Shown: positions 1 to 11,991 of the stretch, piece after piece
How the letters are laid out: each line of letters opens with the position of its first letter
How positions within the stretch are numbered: position 1 is the first letter of the stretch
From: Glebionis coronaria
Taxonomy: Eukaryota > Streptophyta > Magnoliopsida > Asterales > Asteraceae
Reading direction: 5' to 3'
DNA length: 64,000 bases
NCBI GenBank assembly: GCA_025667525.1
Contig: CM046879.1
Span: 359,742,639-359,806,638 of the forward strand
Made by a program: the position numbers and the translations under genes
The notes under the pieces: generated by a model
Seen by the model: the letters and a program-made list of their open reading frames with translations, nothing else
What the model was told of the DNA's origin: nothing
Databases searched by the model: none

Positions 1-2182
1 AAGTGTGAGTTTTGGTTAGAGTCTGTGCAATTCCTTGGTCACGTAATTGATAGCAAAGGAGTTAGCGTGGATCCTGCCAAGGTCGAAGCGATCAGGGAAT
101 GGTCGGCACCGACAATGCCGACTGAAGTTCGATAATTCCTTGGTTTAGCTGGGTATTATCGAAGATTCATTGAAGGATTTTCGTTGATTTCGAAGCCATT
201 GACAAAGCTTACCGAGAAGAATAGGGTGTATGAATGGGGAGATGAGGAAGAATTCGCTTTCAAAACGCTCAAGGACAAGTTATGTTCCACACCGATATTG
301 TCATTACCTGAAGGAACCGAAGACTTTGTAGTGTATTGTGACGCATCTCGTAAGGGTTATGGAGCTGTGTTGATGCAGCGCGAGAAGGTGATAGCTTACG
401 CGTCGAGACAACTGAGGAAGAATGAGGAGAACTACACGACGCATGATTTGGAATTAGGAGCTGTAGTTTTTGCGTTGAAATTGTGGAGACATTATTTGTA
501 TGGGACGAAGTGTGTGGTATTCACTGACCACAAGAGTTTGCAGCACATTTTAGATCAAAAGGAGTTGAACATGCGACAGAGACGATGGGTAGAATTACTT
601 AGTGACTATGACTGTGAAATTCGCTACCATCCTGGCAAGGCGAATGTTGTAGCGGATGCACTTAGTAGGAAGGATCGAGAGAAACCTTTGAGAGTCAGAG
701 CATTGGTGATGACTAAGAGTGTTGATTTAACCGAAACTATACTGAAGGCTCAAAAGAGGGGATTAATGAAAGAGAATGTTGATGCTGAGAACTTGGGAAG
801 AATGTTGAAACCTCTTTTTGTGATTAGGTCAGACGGACTGAGATATTTCGAGAATCGGATTTGGTTACCGATGTGTCCATCCGAGGAAGGAAAGCCTGGA
901 GTACGAGATTTGGTTATGAACGAGTCTCATAAGTCGAAGTACTCGATACATCCTGGATCGGATAAAATGTATCATGATCTGAAGAAAGTTTATTGGTGGC
1001 CGAATATGAAGGCGAATATTGCTCGTTACGTTAGTAAGTGTTTGACTTGCGCGAAGGTTAAAGCAGAACATAAGAAGCCGTCTGGGTTGTTGGTACAACC
1101 AGAGATCCCAGAATGGAAATGGGAGAGAATCGCTATGGATTTCGTGACGGTTTACCCAGAACTCCTAGTGGATGTGATATGATTTGGGTAATAGTGGATA
1201 GATTAACGAAATCTGCTCATTTCTTACCTATGAAGAAGACGGACAGTATGGAAAAGCTGGCCAGTGTGTACGTGAAGGAGATCGTTTGCAGACATGGAGT
1301 ACCGTTATCGATCATTTCAGATCGCGATAGTAGGTTTACTTCGGAATTTTGGAAATCGCTTCAACGTGCGATGGGCACTGAATTGAATTTAAGTACGGCT
1401 TATCACCCGGAGACTGACGGCCAGAGTGAACGAACTATTCAGACGATGGAGGACATGCTCCGAGCATGCGTGATTGATTTTGGAGGAAGTTGGGAACGCC
1501 ACTTGCCTTTAGTGGAGTTTTCGTATAATAATAGTTACCATGCGAGCATCAAGGCTGCACCGTTCGAAGCATTGTATGGAAGGAAGTGTAGATCGCCTGT
1601 GTGTTGGAGTGAAGTAGGAGAAAGTCAATTGACTGGACCCAAAATGATTTTAGAGACGAACGAGAAGATTGTGCAAATCAAGAACCGACTACTTGCTGCA
1701 AGAAGCCGACAGAAGAGTTATGCCGATAACAGAAGAAAACCGTTGGAATTTGAAGTCGGAGATATGGTTATGCTTAAGGTTTCGCCGTGGAAGGGTGTAA
1801 TTCGTTTTGGGAAGAAAGGAAAGTTGAGTCCGAGGTACATTGGACAATTTAAGATCGTTAAACGAATTGGACCAGTAGCGTATAAGTTAGAGTTGCCGAG
1901 CGAGCTTAGTGCTATTCACGACATGTTTCACGTATCGAACTTGAAGAAGAGTTTGGCGGATAAGGAATTGGTGATTCCTTTGGACGAGATTCAACTGGAC
2001 GACAAAATGCATTTTGTTGAAGAACCCGTGGAAATTATGGACCGAGAGGTCAAGAGGCTGAAGCGTAGTAGAATTCCCATTGTGAAGGTTCGATGGAATT
2101 CTAGGCGTGGACCGGAATACACTTAGGAACGTGAGGACTTTTTCAAGGAAAACTATCCTCATCTGTTCCAGCGGCACGAAAT
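1..2182 (+). pseudogene. Element A pol: RT tail, RNase H, integrase, chromodomain-like tail
   Basis: Frame 1 from base 1 reads the end of RT (FLGH, then [11 protein letters not shown]), interrupted by TAA at 133-135. RNase H follows at about 300-680 ([25 protein letters not shown]). The integrase HHCC zinc region is at about 900-1090 (ending KCLTCAK) and the core at about 1130-1450, with acidic motifs MDF, SDRDSRF and DGQSERT. A one-base deletion near 1150 moves the reading frame from 1 to 3, where it continues to a TAG at 2124-2126 that replaces a Trp-like codon. A short conserved tail then runs to TGA at about 2182. The product would have copied RNA into DNA and inserted it. With two stops and a frameshift it is dead. 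Confidence 0.9.
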
Positions 2183-2200
2183 GTGAGTATAAGAAGAGGC

Positions 2201-2237
2201 GAGCGCCGGGACGTCGCTCTCTTTAAGGAGGGGTGGA
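2201..2237 (+). other. Hairpin and polypurine tract of element A
   Basis: GAGCG (2201-2205) pairs with CGCTC (2215-2219). A purine-rich tract follows at 2224-2237, directly before the LTR start TGTGATACCC. The tract primes plus-strand synthesis in this class. The role of the hairpin is unknown; comparable hairpins occur in elements B, D and E. Confidence 0.6.
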
Positions 2238-5028
2238 TGTGATACCCTAGAATCGAGGTCACTAACATTACCCTAAATTACGCTTATTTTTGAAATTTTT
2301 AATAAATTTTAATTGCTATATATTTTAGTATTTTGGTTGAAACCGATGTTCGAGGTTATAATTTTGACGATTGACGATTTAAGAAGGACGATGACGAATA
2401 CGATCCCGATGGATGCCCAAATTTCTATAATTATTGACGTTTTATCGATAATGTAATTTTTCGAGAATTATACTTACAGTTCGTGTTAAGTCGAGTCGGG
2501 TGAGTTTTATTGCTTTCCGGGTACATTTAAAGTGTCCCAAAAGTATTTTGGAGTGTTTGGGATGATTCCCGACTCCCGTAAAATTTTCTAAAATGACTAG
2601 TGAGTCAATCCCGTAAAGTTTTAGAGTCGTTTTTACTTAAGGCCAAAAGAAAGCTTAAATTGCACATTTGGTCCCTCCCATTTCACAAAAAGGGAACAAA
2701 CACTCACACACATAACATTTCAAGAAAAAAAAGATCAAACCCACCCTTTGCTCTCTCTAGGCCGACGGCCAAACCCCAAAACCACCACCACTTCAATTTT
2801 TTTTTTGGGTTTTGATTAATTCCAATCAAAGACCACCTTCTAAAATCCTTTAGTAAGTGTTAATCCATGGTTATTTCAAACATGCATTAACAAAAATTCT
2901 TCCAAAAATTAAAGATTTTTCAAAAGTCCATTTGGATGTTAATTGGGCATTTGCATGTCTAATTCATGCTAGAATGATGCTAACACCAAACAAATCAACC
3001 AAAATAAATTTGGTTGATGGGTTTTGATCACCCAAACCCCACGTCTCAAAGGGGGGTGTTTGGGGATCATGGTGATCAATGTTTTGATGTTTGATTTTGT
3101 GTTTAATCTTATATTTACATGTTTTTAGATGAGTATATTCACTTGCATGTTTGTTTTTATGATTTGGGTTTTATGATGATGTTGATCAATAGGGGATTAG
3201 GACTGAAAATGATGTTTGGTCATGATTAGGGGTACTTAGGATGATGTCTAATGTTTTGGTAAATGGGTTTGAAAACGAGCGTTGGTATGATTTTGGTATA
3301 GGTAATTTTAGGCAGAAAGTTTAAGGTGTTTTCGTAAAAATTATTTTGTAAACAGGTCTTATGAGTAGGATAGAGTTGTATAGCATCTTCTTAGCTTCGA
3401 TTTGGTATAAGATAGAGCTTACGACTCCTAACGAGTCAAAAGTTACGATTTTTTGAAATTCGTGTACCGGGAGATGAAAACCGTCATAATCCGAAATTAT
3501 GCTTGGTTTTAGGTCAAATCCCGGGGACTATAGGTTTAGTTTGGTAAATGGTCAAAGGTTGAATTTTGGTCTAAAACCTGCACATTTGAGTCTATTATAA
3601 GACTTAGGTGTCAAATGGGTCAATGGAGTATTTTAAACGGGTCAAATGAGTCCGACTTGGTCAAAGTACAATTTCAGTCCGAAAAACGTAGTTTTGGAAA
3701 AGTGTTGAGTAACGGATCGTAGAAGTGGAAACTTTTGTTGGGATTAAATACGTGTTTTCTACAGGTCTTAAAGTATTTTTGAGAATTTTCTCAAATTTTA
3801 TAAAAAGGGTTAAGTATAGTAAAACAGTCCGTACTTTTGGTAAGTATCGGCGAAAATGAGTAAAAATGAATAACGTTAATAATAAGGACAAATGGTATAA
3901 AACGAGTAACACTTGTTGTTTTGTTTTGGCGTGAGTTGTAATTGTCACAAGTGACTAATATGTATGTATTTTATACAGTACCATAAGGTTTTTAAAATAA
4001 GATTACTCATTACGCGTTATTTAGTTTGATAGGTGTTGATTTACCCGGGCATCCGTATCGTCGTCAGTGACCGTCACTCGAACTATCGACTACTTGTTAT
4101 ATAAGGTGTGAATTTATAGCCTCGCTTATTATAATTTCAAACTGTTTTACCCGCGAGGGAAATGCATGCTAGTTTTCAAAATGAACATATGTCATGAATG
4201 ATTGTTGGACCCGAATGTTGCCTTTGAAATTGTGTTGAGTACCTAGTTGCAAAAGGCCCTAAATTCATGAACTATTAACTATTGTTTAGTCCTAGCGTGG
4301 ATTAGAAATAGCCGCTTATACAAAGTGATAGTACTATGGGGTTGACTACCCTATCCGAGACGAGGGCTAGTACGTTGATACCCCCTGCGGACGGATAATT
4401 TGTGATAAGAGATAAGGTATAATTGCAACTGATGCCTTAGTAGGGGCACTGGTTTCATCTGAATCACGCCGGTAATTATTACGCGGGTGATTGAGTTAAC
4501 GGTTTAGTGTCATGAGCTTAAACACAATTGTCAGTATCTTGAATATAGATTGTTTGATCGACAAGTCTATGAATGATCGTGAATGGTTTTTATTTCACAT
4601 ATGTTCAAAATGAATTGTAAAACCTATGAATTTCACTCAACGTTTTCGTTGACCAAATTTAGCATGTGTTTCAGGTAACCGTTGAAGTGTAGCATGGAGC
4701 GTGCATTGGATGGATGTTGTGTGTGGAGCTTGGAGTCTACTTGTTTTTCCGCCCAGTATTACTTAAACATTTTTAACTTTGATGTCATGTTGTTGTGAAA
4801 ACTGTAACTTTTGGGGTTGAGATTCATGGGGACCGAAAACGCAAAACTATGTTGTATCATTTGGGGTTGGAAAACTGTAGACATGTAACTTTTCAACAAT
4901 TTTTAATTTAAGTTTAAAATTTGACGTCTCTTTGGAGTCGTTCGATATATCTTGTGTGCAATGATAACTGCCTAGCACCCAAATGTTGTAGTTCCGCTGC
5001 GCATAGCATTTGGTGGGGTGTTAGAACA
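2238..5028 (+). repeat. 3' LTR of element A
   Basis: The LTR begins TGTGATACCC and ends near ggggtgttagaaca, about 2.8 kb. The end is fixed by the resumption of B LTR sequence, so it is uncertain by a few bases. I see no protein-like frame that is conserved, no tRNA and no tandem array within it. The short open frames here are chance. Confidence 0.75.
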
Positions 5029-7186
5029 ACCGACCCCAAGGGGGTTCAGTTTGTTTTAGCCGACCACCACCAAGACCTTTTTGGTCTTGGTTGGTGCGTG
5101 TGGGTCCCACGTCAGCAAGGGGTACCCCGATTTGGGTCGGGGTACGGTGTTGTTTCATATCCGGTGCATGTTTTTAGGCTTAGATCCGGATCATGATTAT
5201 GTTAGTTTGTTTATGTTATAAACTTATGTTAAAAATTAAATTAATAAAGATGTAATTAATTTAATAACATGACTTAGGTTAACTAATTATTAATAATCAT
5301 GAATTATTTTTAACCTAAGTATTTATATTATTAAGACTTATAATTAATTAATTATTTTAAAAAACCATGGATATAATTAATTAATTAAACATGACTTAGG
5401 TTATATTATTAGTATTTAATAATACATATTTTAACCTAAGTATTTAATATATTTAATTAAAAACATGTCATACTTTAATTAAATATTATAACCTATAGTT
5501 TAATTAAATTACATGAAATAATTATTAAACTATATAATATATCATATGACTTAGGAAATAATCATGAAAACACTTAGGCTTATTTACTTAGCTTATTTAA
5601 CCAGCTTATATCTAATTATGGAAACTTTCTATTTTTAGAAACTTAATTAAATAAGGCAGCTATTTTATTTATGGAAACCAGCTATTTTTAGGAACTTATT
5701 TATTTAAGGCAGCTAATCTATTTATGGAAACTTATTTAATTAAGGCAGCTACTCTATTTATGAAAACTTTCTATTTTTAGAAAGTTATCTATCTTAAGCA
5801 GTAAATCTATTTTTGGAAACTTTCTATTTTTGGAAACTTTCTATTTTTGGAAACTTTCTATTTTTGGAAACTTTCTATTTTTGGTAACTTTCTATTTTTG
5901 GATACTTTCTATTTTAGGAAACCTGCTATTTTTGGAAAGTTACTTATTATTACACAGTAAGTATAATAACACATGAAATATCAGAAATACTTAATCAGAT
6001 TGTACAGAATATAAGATTTAACACAGTTTAAGGCTTTAAACAATGTAAATAGTAAGAACACTTAAAATAAGCTAAGACGAGATATAAAACCAGCTATGTA
6101 TGTAGTAAGCAAATACTTATTTCATGTACGTATTTATGTAGCACTAGTGTTTCGGAAGTAGGATTCTCGCAGTTCATCGTTCTCGTTCACTGTACATAAG
6201 GTACGGATTCCCATCCTTTCAGTATGGACATTCTTTCCTTATTAGGATTTCCCCGTATGCAGCCAACTGTTTTCCCGTAGTATAAGTATGAGTTTGATTG
6301 CTTATGTTTTAAATATGATTACCTATAGCCATATACATGCATGACCAGTTTCACCTAGTTATGGAGGTACCATAACCATAACATTAGAGGCACTGATGTT
6401 ATGACTTCACCATGGCGGAGTGATTGCTCGTGGCGTCCCTTCAGCTTTTGGCCATTTATTTATATTTATCATGTGGGGCGTATGGGTGCATCCTAGTTAC
6501 ACGTTTTTATTCAGGATTACATGGTGAATGTGGTGTGTGCCTTGCATCCTTCACAAGGAGCTGATCCCTCCTACCCATAAAACCAGTATATTAAATTAGA
6601 GGCAGCCCCTCTAATTTGCATGATGAGGTCACCCCTACAATTATTCATGCACGGTGGATATTCATGACCTATATTGGCTACTGGTAAAATATGACAAACA
6701 GTTTTTATAAGATAAACATAAGACTTTCAAACTATAAAACTAGTTTTAATAAGACTTAACCAGGTTACTCGGGACTTAGTGTCTTCCGCTTTTATTATGT
6801 TATAAGTTTATCTTATTCATGCTTTATTGTACATCCGTGCGCTGAGCGTATTGCTCAGCCGTTTTCCTTTTCTATGTTCGCAAAACGGCAGGTACTCAGG
6901 GACGCTCGTAGACACTAAGAGTACGTGCATATGGACTGGAAGCTGTCTAGCCTTCTTTACATTATGCATTTCTTTTCTTTATGATACTTATGCTTTGGAC
7001 ATTGTTTCGTCCCTATTCCTTACTATACTATGTTTGTGTGTGATGAGCTTTACTTTTGGACTACCGATGTCTGATTCTGGTATTTTCCTTTATATGGTCA
7101 AGTAATGTTTAGACATTTTTCCTTGTATGCTTTGATGACACGCTATAATTACTGTGATATTTCCATTTCCAAAATGGGGTGTTACA
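5029..7186 (+). repeat. 5' LTR of element B, right part
   Basis: This stretch matches 9920-10350 plus 13797-15564 nearly base for base and ends ggggtgttaca just before the PBS. Its left part is beyond element A and off the window. The open frames at 4921-5196 and 6827-7105 lie in this LTR or across its edge; their counterparts in the other copy differ in length and stops, so I do not call them genes. Confidence 0.85.
5803..5922 (+). repeat. 17-bp minisatellite in B 5' LTR
   Basis: Seven tandem units of about 17 bp with the form tttctatttttggaaac; the first unit is slightly variant and the last three carry substitutions. The 3' LTR has one unit more. Confidence 0.9.
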
Positions 7187-7190
7187 ATTA

Positions 7191-7203
7191 TGGTATCAGA
7201 GCC
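7191..7203 (+). other. PBS of element B, initiator-Met type
   Basis: TGGTATCAGAGCC lies 4 bases after the LTR end and is complementary to the 3' end of plant initiator-methionine tRNA, the usual primer for this class. Confidence 0.9.
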
Positions 7204-7641
7204 AAGGCTTCGACCTGTAGGCTCTCAAATATGACCTGTGATTAGTGGGTAGTCACTACGGTCTTCCTAGAACTGACAGTTGTTTTCATGCATGCATCAT
7301 TTTTAAGCATACATATATATGTCATTGTTACAGGGTTTTTGACTAAGTAATGGTTGGTACAGGACTGGCCCTATTTAGTCGCATGTGTTTTATCGAAAAT
7401 TTAGATTTGGGACCGACCCATAGGCGTCGCCTCGATATGTCTTTTGTTTTGAGTGAACTGACCAGAGGCGTTCACTCTCGAGAATCTAAAGTTTTCATAA
7501 AACTGCATCATGCATTCATACAAAAAATTTTCTTGCGTAAAATTTTTCTCGTGAAATTTTTAGTATAAAATTTTTTTCATGTATATATTTTATATTTTAT
7601 GTTTTGAACTGTTAATCATATGTTTTATGTTATAATGTCAG
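7204..7641 (+). other. Untranslated leader of element B
   Basis: About 440 bases between PBS and gag. It is T-rich towards its end. I see no gene in it. Confidence 0.6.
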
Positions 7642-8121
7642 ATGGTTCTCACACGCGAACAGGATCAGCTAAATGCTGCAATTCAGGCTGCCATGCAAGC
7701 CTTGCTTCCTCAACTGAGGAATGACATCCGGGCTGAAGTTCAAGCTGCCAACAGTCAGCAGCAGCACAATCAGCCACCTCCTCCTCCTCCTCCGGTGACA
7801 TTAGCAGTATGGCTGGAGATATTCAACAAGCTCCGCCCTCGTGCTTTTGAGAAGACAGATAGCCCCAGCGATGCTGAAAGCTGGTTGGCTCACATCGAGA
7901 AGATCTTCAACGCTATGGGCTGTGACCCCGCATACAAGGCGAGGTTGGCATGCTATCGGTTCGAAGGCGATGTACTCAACTGGTGGTTATCTTTGATGCA
8001 ATCTGAAGGTGGTGATGAGTGGGTTGCTGGTTTGACTTGGGCTCAGTTCAAGGACAGGGTGATGGAGCAGTTCTTTCCAAATCAGCTCATTTCTTACCGA
8101 TTCGCAAGGAAGATCTGGTAA
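7642..8121 (+). pseudogene. Element B gag, N-terminal part
   Basis: Starts MVLTREQDQLNAA. It has a helical Q-rich opening, a proline run at about residues 45-52, and the retrotransposon gag core (SWLAHIEKIF, then CYRFEGDVLNWW, then WAQFKDRVMEQFFP). Gag forms the particle that packages the RNA. The gag-like sequence stops near 8080, where the DNA becomes integrase in another frame; the last dozen codons to the stop at 8121 are out-of-frame integrase. The rest of gag, including any zinc knuckle, is gone. The start fits the leader length and family style. Confidence 0.8.
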
Positions 8122-9044
8122 GTAAACTTGCAGATACGTATAGACGAGAGATCATGAGACTCCATGGTGCACCATCCAGCATCGTCTCAGACAGAGATCC
8201 TCGATTCACTTCGCGCTTTTGGAAAAGTCTGTAGAAAGCTTGGGGTACACAACTTAAGCTTAGCACGGCTTTTCATCCTTAAACGGACGGACAGTCGGAG
8301 CGAACCATTCAGACATTGGAGGATATGTTGAGGTCATGTGCGCTGGAATGGACGGGTGATTGGGACGAATACATCGGTTTTGTGGAGTTTGCGTACAACA
8401 ACAGCTGGCACGCAAGCATCAAGTGTGCTCCATTTGAGATGTTGTATGGCAGAAAGTGTCGCGCCCCAATCTGCTGGGATCAGGTTGGCGAGCGAACACT
8501 CGAAGGACCAGAAATCATAGAGATGACAAACAAGAAGATCGCAGTAGCTAGGCAGAAGATTCAGGACGCACGGTCACGTCAGAAGAGTTACGCCGATAAG
8601 CATCATAGGGATTTACACTTTAACGTAGGAGATCACGTCTTCCTTAAGGTTTCGCCGGCACGTGGTGTTAGACGCTTTGGGATTAAAGGGAAGCTCAGTC
8701 CTCTTTTCATCGGACCGTTTGATATCATTGAACGAGTCGGGGAAGTATCTTACCGATTGGCGTTACCTCCGCAGCTTTCGCATATGCACAATGTGTTTCA
8801 TGTGTCCTTACTCAGAGGGTACCAATATCATCCCCTTCACATGGTTCAGTATCCACTGGAACAGATTCGTGAAGATCTCACTTTTATAGAAGAATCCGAA
8901 CGAGTTCTTGACAGGCAAGAACGAGTCATGAGAAAGAAGACGATTCCATTCGTCAAAATTCTATGGAGGGACCATACCGAGCGGGAAGCCACTTGGGAAA
9001 TGGAGGAGTCTATCCGGACTTCTTACCCTCATTTCATATTTTAA
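8079..9044 (+). pseudogene. Element B integrase, 5'-truncated
   Basis: Starts at the deletion joint with KSAHFLPIRK and runs through the integrase core ([17 protein letters not shown]), the GKLSP..IGPF region and a chromodomain-like tail ending YPHFIF at 9044. The first catalytic Asp and the zinc domain are lost in the deletion. Two in-frame stops, TAG at 8232-8234 and TAA at about 8279, both stand where Gln codons are expected. From 8316 on the frame is open. The product is not functional. Confidence 0.88.
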
Positions 9045-9082
9045 ATTCGGGTATGTTCTTCTTTTCCAGTTTACGTTATCTA

Positions 9083-9120
9083 TAATTCGGGGACGAATTA
9101 TTCTTTTTAGGGGGGAAGAG
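9083..9120 (+). other. Hairpin and polypurine tract of element B
   Basis: TAATTCG (9083-9089) and CGAATTA (9094-9100) form a perfect 7-bp stem with loop GGGA. A T run and then the purine tract aggggggaagag (9109-9120) follow, and the LTR starts TGTAAAACCC at 9122. The tract is the plus-strand primer; the hairpin function is not known to me. Confidence 0.75.
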
Positions 9121-10363
9121 TTGTAAAACCCGCATGCTTTTACCATGCATAGTACCCTTAGGATCGTACGTACTAGTTAAAAACATTCCTAATATAGCAT
9201 GATTACGATTACGTGTTAGGATTTTATGTATTACGTACGTGTTAGAACACGATAAGTATTTTATTTGCACGATCATGTAATAATTATTTAGCAATAATTA
9301 ATCACGAGCATACGATCACGAAATCACGAACGTAATTAAAACACGAGATATTATTAATTACGTATATATATTTAATACGAGCGTAATTAAATATATAAGA
9401 GTATGGTATTTACGTAACGCGAACATTTAAAACACGAACTTAATTAAACATAAACGAGTATTAAATAACAAGACACGAAACGGGGTACGGGAACCCCACG
9501 GGGGAGTCCCTACCCGCGGCCAAACAAGGGTAATGGGCCAAGCCCAATACCAATTTTTACTAAAAGGAGGGTTAAGTAATTTTTACTACTCAAATCACTT
9601 TACAGAAGAATTTTAAGAAAAACCTAAAACCCTTCCTTCTCCTCCTTCTTTGTGCCGCCACCTACAACCACCAACAAGGTGATTTCTTTGATCTTAGATC
9701 TTGTTAAATTAGTGTTTGTTCGTGTTTGTTCTTCACCCTCTTGATCCACGAACGCAGTAAAACCTTTTTAACCTTTTCTTTTTAATTAATCTTTTATTAA
9801 TTATGAACACATGATGGTTTTTATAAAAACACATTAATTAAACCTAGATCTAACATGTTTTGATCATTAATTAATCAAAGGGTCGATCAAAGGGGTGTTT
9901 TGTTTTGGGCCGCAAGGTACAACCGACCCCAAGGGGGTTCGGTTTGTTTTAGCCGACCACCACCAAGACCTTTTTGGTCTTGGTTGGTGCGTGTGGGTCC
10001 CACGGCAGCAAGGCGTACACCGATTTGGGTCGGGGTACGGTGTTGTTTCATATCCGGTGCATGTTTTTAGGCTTTGATCCGGATCATGATTATGTTAGTT
10101 TGTTTATGTTATAAACTTATGTTAAAAATTAAATTAATAAAGATGTAATTAATTTAATAACATGACTTAGGTTAACTAATTATTAATAATCATGAATTAT
10201 TTTTAACCTAAGTATTTATATTATTAAGACTTATAATTAATTAATTATTTTAAAAAAACCATGGATATAATTAATTAATTAAACATGACTTAGGTTATAT
10301 TATTAGTATTTAATAATACATATTTTAACCTAAGTATTTAATATATTTAACTAGCTACAAGGC

Positions 10364-10378
10364 CCGCCCGTTGGGCGG
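10364..10378 (-). terminator. Helitron 3' terminal hairpin (outer)
   Basis: Minus strand CCGCCCAACGGGCGG: 6-bp stem, 3-base loop, followed by GCCTTGTAG and then CTAG at the border. This is the rolling-circle stop signal of Helitrons, not a transcription terminator. Confidence 0.9.
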
Positions 10379-10679
10379 CGAGCTTCAAATATATATTTTT
10401 CGAAGATAATGCGTGAATGATTTTCCGTAAACACAATCGATCCCTTGTTGCTGCAAACCAATAGTTTTGATTAGATATTACATTTCAACTTGCCTATTGT
10501 GATACATGACATGTTGTTCCATTGTAACCTGGTGTTAGATTGTGTTAAAGAGTTGAACCAAACACATATTCTTATAGTATTTGAGACACTATCTATTTAT
10601 AACAAAAAAGAAAAAGAAAAATTTGACTAACAGAATTTAATCTGTCTTGACCGGTATCAAAAGTAACCGTTTTAACCTA

Positions 10680-10805
10680 TGAAGACAACTATACATATTG
10701 CAAAGCCAATCTCTGTTATCTAGTGCTGCAGCCAAACTACATAGATTTAAAGCAGCAAATGCTAATGAGGTTGTCAATGGCGTCATCATTCTTGATTCTT
10801 CTTAA
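10680..10805 (+). other. Short coding-like stretch in Helitron, unrecognised
   Basis: A 41-codon frame (RQLYILQSQSLLSS... to a TAA at 10803-10805) with an amphipathic Ala-rich look (SSAAAKLHRFKAANANEVV). I do not recognise it. It may be a captured exon scrap or chance. Confidence 0.2.
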
Positions 10806-11251
10806 GGCGCCAGACTCCTAAATTGAATCTCAATCTGGTAAATTTACTTTTCTGACCATGTCAATATATACATATGTTAGTGTAAGAGAATTATTCGTCT
10901 GACCCATTAATCTTTAATTCTCTTAAAAATAAAGGCAGATATCTCTCATGTGTTTATGAGTGGGTTCATTCGGTTAGTAATTACATGTGTATCTTAAATG
11001 GGTCAAACATATATAATAAATGCATTCATTACCTTGGAATGAGATTTATGAAAAAAGAACTGTGTGCACCACTCCGTATAGCCTGCAACATTAAGACAAC
11101 AAATTTATTTGGTCGAAAAACAAACTTTTAAGTACAACTGCAAATATTACATAATTTTTTATGAAACTATAGTCTGCTATCACAAATGAAAGTGTAGGTG
11201 GTAATGCCATTATCTTACGAAGAACAAAATATGGAGTGTTTCAAAGATAGC

Positions 11252-11279
11252 CTAGCTTCAAGGCCCGCTCAATGAGCGG
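11252..11279 (-). terminator. Second, internal Helitron 3' end
   Basis: Minus strand CCGCTCATTGAGCGG (11279-11265), then GCCTTGAAG and CTAG (11255-11252). It has the same layout as the outer end, with paired changes that keep the stem. The next base is G rather than the expected T. Confidence 0.8.
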
Positions 11280-11943
11280 CTAGCTTCAAGGATTTTTTTG
11301 AAAGATAAGTTATATAAAATGCTTGATACAGTGTTGTTAAAAAGAAAAAATAGGACCAGATTCATGATAAACATAATAGAAGTACATAAGCTCTTAATCC
11401 ATAAAAAAAACTTTCTTATTAGTGTTACCAAATGATGCACCTTTCTATGTATCAAATAAGCAGCTCAAGTTCATAATAACCTATTGTTGATTGTATTCAA
11501 ATAAGAAGTTGACCACATTTTTTTGATCCAATGCAAAAAAAATATACTTATTTCCTCTAAACCAACACTTATCACATAACAAAATCTTTATCAGTATTCT
11601 TTGTTTTTGACGTATGACCTAACAAAAGGTATCTAATCTATGGTATTTAAAAGGTGCAAATACACATTCATGTGTAGTAGCAGAAGTTGTGGCAGCTGTC
11701 AAATATGCTGTTAAAGAGCTTGGCTAATATAAGGGAGTAAAAAATTCTAAATATCATCTTACTATCTTATCTATGGTTTTCTAGTATGCACACTTATGTA
11801 ACAGTAATAGATGGTGCAACTGTCACTGTTGTAATTTAGTGTTGTTGTTCAACAAACGTATCAAAGCAAGTTTTGATGACTGAATGAGGTGTTAGAGGAA
11901 TTATTTCCCATACTGGAACGTGGTGCAAGTGCAGATTAATACA

Positions 11944-11991
11944 TGCAAAAAGATTCTTAAACATGAAGGAATCCGAGGTTTGTATAGAGCT
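11944..11991 (+). pseudogene. Possible captured mitochondrial-carrier fragment
   Basis: One frame reads CKKILKHEGIRGLYRA then TGA. The pattern (K-I-x-x-x-E-G-I-R-G-L-Y-R) resembles the matrix-side signature of mitochondrial carrier family proteins, which exchange metabolites across the inner membrane. Only about 16 codons match, so this is a weak call. It lies on the strand opposite to the Helitron. Helitrons often pick up host exons. Confidence 0.35.

Larger units (their letters stand above)
1..5028 (+). mobile_element. Element A: Ty3/gypsy, Tekay-like, 3' part only
   Basis: The window opens inside a reverse transcriptase and runs through RNase H, integrase, a purine tract and a 3' LTR. The right boundary at about 5028 is inferred because the next bases (accgacccc onward) continue a sequence seen again uninterrupted near 9920 in the 3' LTR of element B. 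A is therefore inserted in the 5' LTR of B. Its left part and left target-site copy lie outside the window. Tekay assignment rests on integrase style and LTR termini. Confidence 0.85.

Noticed and set aside
6827..7105. Hydrophobic 92-codon frame, also partly at 15154-15363
   Set aside because: Lies in the B LTR; the second copy is truncated and changed, so there is no sign of protein selection.
7191..7203. tRNA-like words at LTR edges
   Set aside because: They are primer binding sites of 12-16 bases, not tRNA genes; no cloverleaf flanks them.
9895..10077. Frame repeated from 4921-5196 (PRQQGV region)
   Set aside because: Repeated only because the two LTRs of B are copies; the starts differ and no family is recognisable.
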